The notes under the pieces were generated by a model. The model was not told the DNA's origin, did no database searches, and was given only the letters and a program-made list of their open reading frames with translations. 64,000 nt of DNA, from contig JASANG010000229.1 in the NCBI GenBank assembly GCA_030248215.1, forward strand, positions 1 through 64,000. The letters are read 5' to 3'. The number at the start of each line of letters is the position of its first letter. Within the stretch, counting starts at the first letter, position 1. This document shows, piece by piece, positions 55,901-64,000 of the stretch. The DNA comes from Enoplolaimus lenunculus (lineage: Eukaryota; Nematoda; Enoplea; Enoplida; Thoracostomopsidae). The position numbers and the translations under genes were made by a program.

Positions 55901-58608
55901 AAGTGTTAAAATATATTGATGCTAAAATAGCATTTTGACAAACGCTATACAGTGATTCACGTTAGAATTTTGATACGATTCCAGCAGTTTTATGTACTGC
56001 AGTGACTTGAATAAGAAGGGGGTATCAAGAGTGGGTCGCCATTTTGGGCCCCAACTTTGTGGCAGAAATTCTAGAAACCGGCGACAAGCTCACACATAAA
56101 TAAAGACAATCCGGTTGGTCAAGAAATTTGTTTGAATTCATGTAGCGACGATCCTGATTGCAACATTTCGGCTGATATCGACCGAGCAGACTCCGCATGC
56201 TCTATTGAGCTCAATGTGCAAAACATGGCACCAATGCAACCACATCCGGAATCGCCTGCAGGGGCTATTAGCGATAGCGCTACCAATGTTGAACATAATT
56301 TTTGTGTAGACGGCGGAAATCGTTTCAAAGTTTTGTTACGCCCGCATCCGCAGGCGCACACGCTGCTCAAAATGCCCTCAAACGTATGAAGAAAGTGAGT
56401 CCTCACTTAAACCCGTCGCCGTTCAAGTCAGATCAAGAGGAATCACGAAGTAGTGTAACACCAAAAAAACAAGCTGGCAAGCGCGATGTTTGTCGACAAT
56501 GCGGAGTTGATTACAGAGAAGATAGGTCTGGAAATTTCTGGGTACAATGTGGAGACTGCCTTACATGGGAGCATGAAACCTGCGGTGGGGAAAAACTCGG
56601 AGTCATTTTTATTGCAAGACTTGTGTGCCAAAAATAATGGAATATATGCGCGCTGATTATTAAGTACTGTTGCACGTTGCATAGCTTACCACGCGATTTT
56701 CCTAAATTTTTTGCTTTAAAATCAAAGTAATAATTTTTGCCTTGGTTTTCGGCAAAAAACAAAATATGTTGTTAGTTTGTTTGTTAGAAATCGTATGGTG
56801 CAGTCCATGTTACAGTTGTTGCTATTCGTCATAATTGTTTTGTAAAAGTGTTCAAAGAAAAATGGGTTCTGGTTCTCTATTCCGTTGCTATACGGCATTA
56901 TATATTATATATACGTAAGCAAAACGAGAGCTGTCGATACAGGGCAGACTGTCGGTTTCAGGCTATCCGGGTGTCGGTGTTATGGAAGTGTCATAGCACA
57001 CTTTGAATATATGCCCCTTGAAACTGTCGTTATAAGGAAAGTTTACTATATTTCGTGCAAGTTGCAGCTGCGAGTTCTTGCACGTGTAAATGGGGCTTTA
57101 GATATAAAACACGTTAACATCGTTGCCTTACAAATCCGATTTTTTGAAAACGTTTAAAGAGTTGTATTTTTACCAAAATTTTGTTTGATCCCTTTTGAAA
57201 ACGTTTAAAGAGTTGTATTTTTACCAAAATTTTGTTTGATCCCTTTTGAAAACGTTTAAAGAGTTGTATTTTTACCAAAATTTTGTTTTATCCCTTTTGA
57301 AAACGTTTAAAGAGTTGTATTTTTACCAAAATTTTGTTTGATCCCTTTTGAAAACGTTTAAAGAGTTGTATTTTTACCAAAATTTTGTTTGATCCCTTTT
57401 GAAAACGTTTAAAGAGTTGTATTTTTACCAAAATTTTGTTTGATCCCTTTTGAAAACGTTTAAAGAGTTGTATTTTTACCAAAATTTTGTTTGATCCCTT
57501 TTGAAAACGTTTAAAGAGTTGTATTTTTACCAAAATTTTGTTTGATCCCTTTTGAAAACGTTTAAAGAGTTGTATTTTTACCAAAATTTTGTTTGATCCC
57601 CATTGAAAACGTTTAAAGAGTTGTATTTTTACCAAAATTTTCTTTGATCCCTTTTGAAAACGTTTAAAAAGTTGTATTTTTACCAAAATTTTGTTTGATC
57701 CCTTTTGAAAACGTTTAAAGAGTTGTATTTTTACCAAAATTTTGTTTGTTCCCTTTTGAAAACGATTAAAGAGTTGTATTTTTACCAAAATTTTGTTTGA
57801 TCCCTTTTGAAAACGTTTAAAGAGTTGTATTTTTACCAAAATTTTGTTTGATCCCATTTTTACACCTCATTTACCCTCCGTTGAATGCGCCGCGCCGCGT
57901 CGTCTCGCGTTAATTGCCTCGGTCGAGAAGGTCTCGTTTCTAATTGGCCGGATATTGAGTCGACACCAACAGAGTCGCGCGATTCGTCGTCCAAATACTT
58001 ATAACCACCAAGTCGTTCGCTTTGTATAAAAGTATTGAACTGACCTGAAACTACGATTTAAGCGTTACAAACTTGATTTTTCAATCGATTTTTTGTAACT
58101 GATGTTTGATTTAGTAATTTTTCAGACAATAACGATGAAGCTGAACCTACTATGCGAAGTAGTCGTATTCTCAGCTGTATGTGGCACCTATCGCTATCAC
58201 GGTTATCAAGCATTAGAATTGTATAACAGCTTAGAATATTAAAAGTATCCATAAAAACTTGATCAAATATACAAGGAATGTGCCAAGTTGCGATAAGGGG
58301 CAAACACATTTAACAATACAACTTAAAATCTAAATACATTCTGCAACAAGCGCTCAGCAGTAGAAACGTCATGTCGATTTTCGCTAATTTGATCATTATC
58401 CGTTTCCGTTTGTGCCATTGCTTTTACTATCACATCCTGAAAGACACAACACTGACTTGGATGCATGCAAGCGAGCATTTTCAACCGGTCAGAATGCTTC
58501 TGCTGGCGTGATTTGATTTGTTGAATTGATTGTTGAAATTCGGCTTCTGATTGGTCAGACAGTTTCCATTCAGGATTGTCATAGCTGGCGGACGGAAGCG
58601 CTTTGTAT
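52972..58608 (-). CDS. Coiled-coil protein of unknown family (C-terminal four exons)
   Basis: Exons seen: 58428-58608 (internal, enters at phase 2), 55545-55676, 53979-54144 and 52972-53123 with the stop TGA at 52972-52974. Phases join and give about 209 C-terminal residues. Segments: DNPEWKLSDQSEAEFQQS with KSRQQKHSDRLKMLACMHP; VRSWLSEQPFKRRQLNPLKR with TREQLQSIIDKRKEDF; MSETIEQHNHCQQLLRQYL with SIETLVQRQNVLLARIKLDF; and VAKLEQFRVCNRKLCAESS ending WKQILDQL. Most of it is Gln/Glu/Lys/Leu-rich helix with heptad-like leucines, so a structural or complex-assembly role is likely; I could not name the family. The 58428 donor (ATA then gtaaaa) lies inside MITE-derived DNA, so the native end of that exon may be nearer 58470. 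Further 5' exons should lie above 58608. Confidence 0.6.
53160..53285. repeat. CCTAAG/CTTAGG-rich element remnant
   Basis: Dense TAGGCTTGGGCTTACG and CTTAAGCCTAGGCTTAAG words like the core of 54454-54616, without clear ends. Similar remnants: 19287-19445, 49261-49330, 55720-55815, 58685-58800. Confidence 0.6.
54454..54616. mobile_element. Short hAT-like MITE with CCTAAG core
   Basis: 163 bp. Its 25 bp inverted ends (GGCCCATGCATAGAACAGG and the complement of CCTGTTCTATACATGGGCC) match the ends of the 2.24 kb element at 13465-15707. It is flanked by GCATAGTT (54446-54453) and GTATAGTT (54617-54624), 7 of 8 identical. The core carries AAGCCTAAGCCTAAGCC. It lies in an intron of the coiled-coil gene. 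Confidence 0.85.
56132..56660 (+). pseudogene. PHD-type zinc finger fragment, probably a DNA-transposon C-terminus
   Basis: The plus-strand frame ending near 56637 has KRDVCRQCGVDYRED, NFWVQCGDCLTWEHETC and GGEK: a C-x2-C, C-x2-C, W-x-H-x2-C pattern of PHD fingers such as those at the C-terminus of pogo/Tigger-like transposases. The last zinc pair (FYCKTCVPKIMEYM) is present but in another frame, so one frameshift lies between about 56580 and 56610. A Pro/Ser-rich stretch upstream (56132-56389) is also in a different frame. It lies in an intron of the coiled-coil gene on the opposite strand. No catalytic DDE region was found. Confidence 0.5.
57135..57856. repeat. 51 bp tandem array, about 14 copies
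   Basis: Unit of 51 bp (GAAAACGTTTAAAGAGTTG, TATTTTTACC, AAAATTTTGTTTGATCCC) repeated with only a few substitutions. As 51 is a multiple of three and the unit lacks stops on the minus strand, a 189-codon frame results; I take it as an artefact. It probably lies in an intron of the minus-strand coiled-coil gene. Confidence 0.95.
58382..58440. mobile_element. End of a CAGGGTGTAA-family MITE
   Basis: TTGATCATTATCCGTTTCCG and TTTTACTATCACATCCTG match the right end of 10112-10501. It touches the 3' edge of the coiled-coil exon at 58428-58608 and probably supplies its last codons and donor. Confidence 0.6.
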
Positions 58609-60499
58609 CTGCAATAAAATTTATTTTTTTGAAAATACCAAGAAGTTAATTATTAATTTTTGTATAAGTTTACACTCCCAAAATTAAATTTAATGCTTAG
58701 GCTTAGAGTTGAACTCAAGCTTTTGGTTTAGAGAACGGTTTACGTAGGTTTAGGCTTGGCATTAAACGTCAGGTAAACCTTTGGAATACTAAGCCTATAA
58801 GACGAAGGCTATCAAGCGTGGCCCTAAGCTTTAGTGCTAAGCGCGTCGCCAAGGGCGGTTTCAGCTTTCAAACTCCTTTTGCCATTTTTGTACTAAGGTT
58901 TTTAGACACCGTTTCAGCAGTTTGCAACGCAAGAACTCCCTTCGAAATTTTTGTAGAACGTAACCATCAGTTTCTGAAATCCTGGCTACGCCCATGCCTA
59001 AGCCGGTAGGAGCAAAGTGTGCAATAGCCGTTTACTTTTCTGAGTCAATTATATCATAATTTACAATAGCATTATTTGCTCATGAGCTTAGCTTAATCTT
59101 GGGTTTAGCTTAGACTTTTGGCTAAATGTGCCCCAGAATACTTCCGTTTGAAAATCTAATATTTTAGAAATCAATTATTTATGATTTCGAATCGGTCGCT
59201 GCTTCCCATATAGCATTAAACGAACCAGTTGTAGAGTTATGCCTAAGCCTAACATAATCACGAAGAATTAGACGTGCAGACAGACATGTTTTGGGTCGAA
59301 AAATTACATTTATAGTCACTGAAAATGGCAAAGTGTTACTTTATCTGAAAACATTTCCACACAGTTGAGAACTAGCGAATTAGTTAGCGAAATTTAAAAC
59401 AAGCAATAAAACTGGTTCAATTTTTTTGGACCCAAACAAAATAGCTAACTTGTACTCCAATGCTTTAGTGTAATTAATATTGCAATTCTGTCCAGTTGTA
59501 CGGCCAATGTAATAAACAGGGGCGAAACAGTATTATAAGCATATTCCTAAGCCTAAGCCTAAGCCCAAGGTTAAGCGTAAGAATGAGCATACTCCTAAAC
59601 TTAAGCCTAAGGCTGAACCTAAGCCAGGCAAAAAATTAGTATATACCTTTAAGCTTACGCTTTTCTAGTCCCACAGAAACACGTTCCGACCCTGATCTTG
59701 ACAAAAGCCAGTTGTACCAAGTTGTGTTTAACACTTGGCACATATTTTAGTATACGAACCAGATACAAAATTATACCTGGACCCCGCTGAATTGTCCTCA
59801 CCACTTGACATAGCAGACAACTGTTTTCTGAATTTTTTACCTTTTTTTCTAAATTATTTTAGGCGTAACACTGTTATGGTTCTGAAAGAAATATTAAAGA
59901 TACAGATCACGATAGAAGTGGATGACCGTAAAATACTTTGTTCTGAATCGGCCTTTACCCCACGAGACACTAGCATTTTTCCACGAGTCCTATTCATACA
60001 TTTGTTAAACTAAAGTGCTGAGGAACTTTTAGCAATGCCAGCAACTACGCGCAAGCAGGAGCGCATTATAACCACGCCGAGTCCTGAGGTCGACTTGTCT
60101 CGCTGGCCTCAAAAGCGGTTTAATAAAAACCTGAGTGAGAAATATTTTTCTGAAATTTTTTATATTTAAACCAGTCGACACAAATCTTCAGGACGCGGCC
60201 TAAACTTGCCTCCAACGCGATTGAGCCTTCCTTTGAGGTTTACCCGATAGCAGCGCCCGTCATATGGTTACGCGTATAGCTGGGTGCAGAACGTGAAAAA
60301 ACGGCGCAGAAGGTCGAAAAAATAAAAAATATTCAAAGTCGAAGCCAGTAAACATTAAACGACAATTTAAAAATTAGAAAAAATTCTTCAACGGCATATT
60401 TGCGACAGGTTTGGCTTTTTCACTTTCACATATTTTAATTGTGAAATAAATCTCTATTATTCGTCAACGTTGCTAAATGTTTCAGCAAAGAAGAATTTA
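58609..60499. other. Repeat-rich stretch without a clear gene
   Basis: A CCTAAG-rich element lies at 59503-59695 (left end GGCCAATGTAATAAACAGG, as in 13465 and 54454). Open stretches at 59735-60013 and 60034-60168 (the latter GC-richer, starting MPATTRKQERIITTP) have no recognised family; either strand could be coding. Upstream exons of the coiled-coil gene may be hidden here. Confidence 0.4.
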
Positions 60500-61834
60500 A
60501 CAAATAGTTCCGTTTCTGGCAAAAATCGATGTCCGTTTCCGTTTCCGTTGCTGTTATAGAAATACTGCCATATCTGTTATTTTTGTGCTCAAAGTATAGG
60601 TAGTTATAAATATCGCATATAACTAGCAATTTTTCATCATAAATATACTGCAATTGTTTGATATGAAATAAAATACGAAATTTATCTAAAATATTTAAAA
60701 TTTCGGTGCATCTGCTATTTTTTCGTTAATGTTTTGAGAAAGCCCGGCGAATAGTTGCATGCCTCAATTGTGTTAGCAAAAAACATATCTGAAACTTTTA
60801 TACTTCAATATCCGTTTTCAGTTCCCGTTTACGCTATTTTGATTGCGGCACATGTTACTGTAAAGGCCATCCCAATTTCCCTGGACACAAATATACCCGG
60901 AGTGCACACTTGCGCTTCTGTTTACATATGCACAGGCAGATATATTTACGTAGGATACATCCCATCTGTCCCATCTGCCCATCTGTCCCAACTGTCCCAT
61001 CTGTCCCAACTGTCCAAACTGTCCCATTTGTCCCATTTGTCCAAACTGTCCCATCTGTCCCAACTGTCCCATTTGTCCCATCTGTCCCGTTTGTCCCATC
61101 TGTCCCGTTTGTCCCAACTGTCCCATCTGTCGCATCTGTCCCAACTATCCCAACTGTCCCATCTGTCCCATCTGTCCCATCTGTCCCAACTGTCCCAACT
61201 GTTCCATTTGTCCCATCTGTCCCGTTTGTCCCAACTGTCCCAAGTGTCCCATTTGTTCCGTTTGTCCCAACTGTCCCATCTGTCCCGAGTGTCCCATCTG
61301 TCCCAACTGTCCCATCTGTCCCAAGTGTCCTATCTGTCCCAACTGTCCCATCTGTCCCATTTGTCCCATCTGTCCCGTTTGTCCCAACTGTCCCAAGTGT
61401 CCCATTTGTTCCGTTTGTCCCAACTGTCCCATCTGTCCCGAGTGTCCCATCTGTCCCAACTGTCCCAAGTGTCCCATCTGTCCCATCTGTCCCAACTGTC
61501 TCATCTGTCCCATCTGTCCCAACTGTCCCAACCGTCCCAACTGTCCCAACCGTCCCAAGTGTCCCAACTGTCCCATCTGTCTCATCTGTCCCATCTGTCC
61601 CGTTTGTCCCAACTGTCCCAGCTGTCCCACTGTCTCATTTGTCCCAACTGTCCCGCTGTCCCAATTATATTTTTTGAATATACTCCTGGTACATTGCTGT
61701 CCCGGGAAAATGGAACGGGTACTCCTGGTACATTTCTGACCCGGGAAAATGGAACGGCCTTTAAAGTAACATTGGCCTTGATTGCTATCTATCCGTTTCT
61801 GTTTAGGTTATTTTTACTATCCTTTTACACCCTG
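60500..61834. mobile_element. CAGGGTGTAA-family MITE carrying a minisatellite
   Basis: The left part (TGTCCGTTTCCGTTTCCG) and right part (TTTTTACTATCC, then TTTTACACCCTG) match the element at 10112-10501, which is only 390 bp. The extra length is the 9 bp array at 60957-61670. The left boundary is uncertain because CAGGG is not preserved there. A second ACACCCTGAT follows at about 61865. Confidence 0.65.
60957..61670. repeat. 9 bp minisatellite (CTGTCCCAT/CTGTCCCAA)n
   Basis: About 78 units of 9 bp alternate mainly between CTGTCCCAT and CTGTCCCAA with TTGTCCCAT and CCGTCCCAA variants. Being a multiple of three without stops, it is open in several frames on both strands (for example Leu-Ser-His and Met-Gly-Gln repeats); none has other support as a gene. 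Confidence 0.95.
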
Positions 61835-64000
61835 ATGTAAAGTATTTTTAATGTATTTAAATTTTACACCCTGATCTAACGTATATATTCTTAATCTTAA
61901 TGTTTTTATATTTTAGGCACTAGTTTTCTTAATTTTCAGCCCAACGTTTCGCACATGTTCAGTTCGGTTTGCGCAAGTGTCACACATTAAAACTTTAATT
62001 AAAATTGTCAGTGTAAGCTTCAAATTTGTGTGTTTTATTTTAATGACCTGTTCCGGTGTCGTTATATAACGTAGTTTGTAGCGGAGTGAGCCAAAAAAGT
62101 CGGCGTCGGCATGTTTAGTGACTTTTATGACGTTGTTTGCTTCGAAAATATATAGAAAATAATGGTCGTTTTCTGTCAAAATAAATAAATACAAATGTTA
62201 ACTTTAAACGACTATGCGCTTTTGTATGCAAATCCGCAATATCATGCTTGCACCAGGTAAGCATGGAGATGGGCGGCGACGGACCCTAAAACTTTTGGAC
62301 TGAAGCCAGAAACGCAGTGCTGTCAATGCCCATAACCCACATCTCTAAATAATATCTGTAGTGTATGCATGATATTAATATTGCGTTTTAAAAAATGATA
62401 AAATAGTTCTCATTGCACATCCATACACTCGTTGTTTTTCTCACGTTTTCACCAGCAGTTAAATCTGAGTTTATTAGTTTGCTTTTGCCCAAGTAGAATC
62501 AGTTTTATGCCAATCGGTTAATGATATATCATTTAGCTATACATAGTTTTATACATCCACACTGCAAAAAATGGTGATTCAAATTGACTTTCTGTAAAAT
62601 AGGTTTTTCCTGACTACACATAAACCGAGTCAAAATTCGACTCCGCCTGAGTCAAATTCCACTCAATTTGACTCTGGCGGTGTCAAACTTTGACTCAATT
62701 TGTGCAGTCAGCAAAAACCTATTTCGGAGAGAGTCCATTTGCTCTCACCATTTTTTGCAGTGCTGCATAAGCACGTCCTTAATTAACCAGTTGCTAAACA
62801 GTAAAGGACAAAACGCTTTTGTTGTTTAAAATGTCTGCAAGACACTAGCTTATATCTTAAACATTTCCATTATTACCCCTGAAATTCTGCGGCATTGTTC
62901 AATTTTTATTTTGGGAATTTCAAGCCAGTGGTCTACTAAAAGCAGATTCGACTATAACGTTGCCAAAAAATCGCGAATTTCATCCAATAGGTACATCATT
63001 TTGTAGTTGTGAAAGCAATTTGGTTTGTTTGTTCATATGTCACGATCGTTTGTGCATTCGCTAGACATCATAAAATAATGATTTTAAAATTTTTTCAATT
63101 GTCCATTGACAAATTTTAAACAATTTCAGTTAGGATTCATGCACTGCGAAATGCAATTAATATCAGTGGCTGATGCGTTATTTTGCGCTGGAAAAGGATA
63201 CTTTTTGAGTTTCAAATATTACTACTTTTAATGCAGGGTATAAAAGCGTGTCATTGTAATTATATTTCCATATTTTAAAGAATATCAAATTTTGCCGAAT
63301 TCGCACAATTTTCTCAAACGGTGTTGTGTTTTATACTCACCGCGTCTGAGCTATTTGAATGAAAACACATTGTGAGCGCTTATGATTTAGCATTTTATAT
63401 AGCAAAATTTTGAGCACGACAAGGCTGATAGACTAGATCCCACAGTTCATTCTACTGAATCAGCCAATGACGTATACATACTATGTGTCATCAAAGCTTC
63501 TAAACTCCGGTTTTAAATCTGCGTTGTCAACGCAAAATCTTTTTTCTACCACGTGAAGTTTCACAATAGTAAATACTTATTGAGCGAAGCTCGGAGTTTC
63601 GCGAAGCGTTTTATGTTTTGTACTTGGGGGGGTCGAAAGGTGGATGTCCGTCCGTCCGTCTGTCCGTCTGTCCGTCCGAAAAGAATCTCAGGAACAGCTG
63701 AACCGATTTTGATAAACTTTTTTTGTTTGAAAGCCAATTATCCTGGGGTGTTAACTTCGCATTGTGGTTTTAAAATTTTAAGCCGTTTATTAGCTACAGG
63801 CTAATTTGCATAATTAATTAAGCCTAAATTAGGTCTTTCCACAATATTTCACTAATTATTACAGTTGGAAGCAATCTAATTTTAGCATTAAAGGGTTATT
63901 GGGTGCGAGGAATCCGCGTAGACTGTTTACAAATCTCCAAAGCCGATAATTGAGCAGTTAGCTAATAGATAATTTGCATATTAGCATATTTTATAACCTA
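61835..64000. other. Intergenic stretch to the right edge
   Basis: No gene recognised. It holds the MITE at 62558-62762 and a (GTCC)n tract at 63645-63680 that sits in a repeat ending AACCGATTTTGATAAACTTT, a layout found in many animal mobile-element relics. Confidence 0.5.
62558..62762. mobile_element. Fold-back MITE, CACTGCAAAAAATGG family
   Basis: Ends CACTGCAAAAAATGGTGA and TCACCATTTTTTGCAGTG are inverted; GACTACACATAAACCGAGTC and its partner lie inside. 205 bp, more diverged in the centre than 44026-44169. Confidence 0.85.

Noticed and set aside
57288-57857. 189-codon frame of 17-residue repeats
   Set aside because: Product of the 51 bp array with a stop-free multiple-of-three period.
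60755-61840. 361-codon frame with Leu-Ser-His repeats and others on both strands
   Set aside because: The 9 bp minisatellite is open in several frames; flanking codons are MITE sequence.
63645-63680. CRISPR-like or regulatory array
   Set aside because: It is a simple (GTCC/GTCT)n tract in a decayed mobile-element repeat.

Overview
This is AT-rich nuclear DNA of an animal, probably a marine or other invertebrate. It has spliced genes with GT-AG introns, a centriolar WD40 gene (so the lineage has centrioles), a cytosolic ribosomal protein gene whose first coding exon is only the ATG, and a very high load of short non-autonomous DNA transposons, tRNA-derived SINEs and satellites. I could not fix the phylum. 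No bacterial operon, CRISPR array, virus-like or LTR element was seen. All gene models were built by eye from reading frames, splice sites and phases; none was aligned to a database.

Layout. 1-5763 (minus): POC1, eleven exons, running off the left edge. 7024-10809 (plus): PRXL2A, the selenoprotein U family, divergent from POC1, with an in-frame TGA exactly where the redox Cys/Sec should be. 10810-18515: repeats, above all a 2.24 kb hAT-like element (13465-15707) filled with an ~83 bp satellite and flanked by a perfect 8 bp target duplication. 18516-19874 (minus): a secreted precursor with signal peptide, furin-type site and Pro-Pro-Lys-Pro-His-Tyr repeats. 20041-28788: mostly repeats plus a small two-exon gene (25180-25925, minus). 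28789-32187 (minus): an SR-type splicing factor with one RRM, a Gly-rich stretch and a short RS tail. 32200-34200: SINE copies in both orientations. 34262-37240 (minus): a broken LINE of CR1/jockey type. 38085-43040 (plus): complete RPL18 (eL18, 188 aa), its introns packed with hAT-like elements. 44351-46200 (minus): a single-pass membrane protein exon and a possible 60 aa protein. 46200-52970: mostly empty, with a cluster of 16-18 bp palindromes at 49.4-49.9 kb. 52972-58608 (minus): last four visible exons of an unrecognised coiled-coil gene, with a PHD-finger transposon relic and a 51 bp satellite in its introns. 58609-64000: repeats, including a hAT-like element holding a ~700 bp minisatellite of 9 bp units.

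The genes are unrelated housekeeping, secreted or structural genes and do not form one pathway. The best biological observations are the selenocysteine-type TGA in PRXL2A, the adhesive- or matrix-like secreted repeat protein, and the behaviour of the hAT-like elements: shared ends, perfect 8 bp duplications, a two-element composite moved as one unit, satellite expansion inside elements, and one insertion ending 9 bp from a splice donor.
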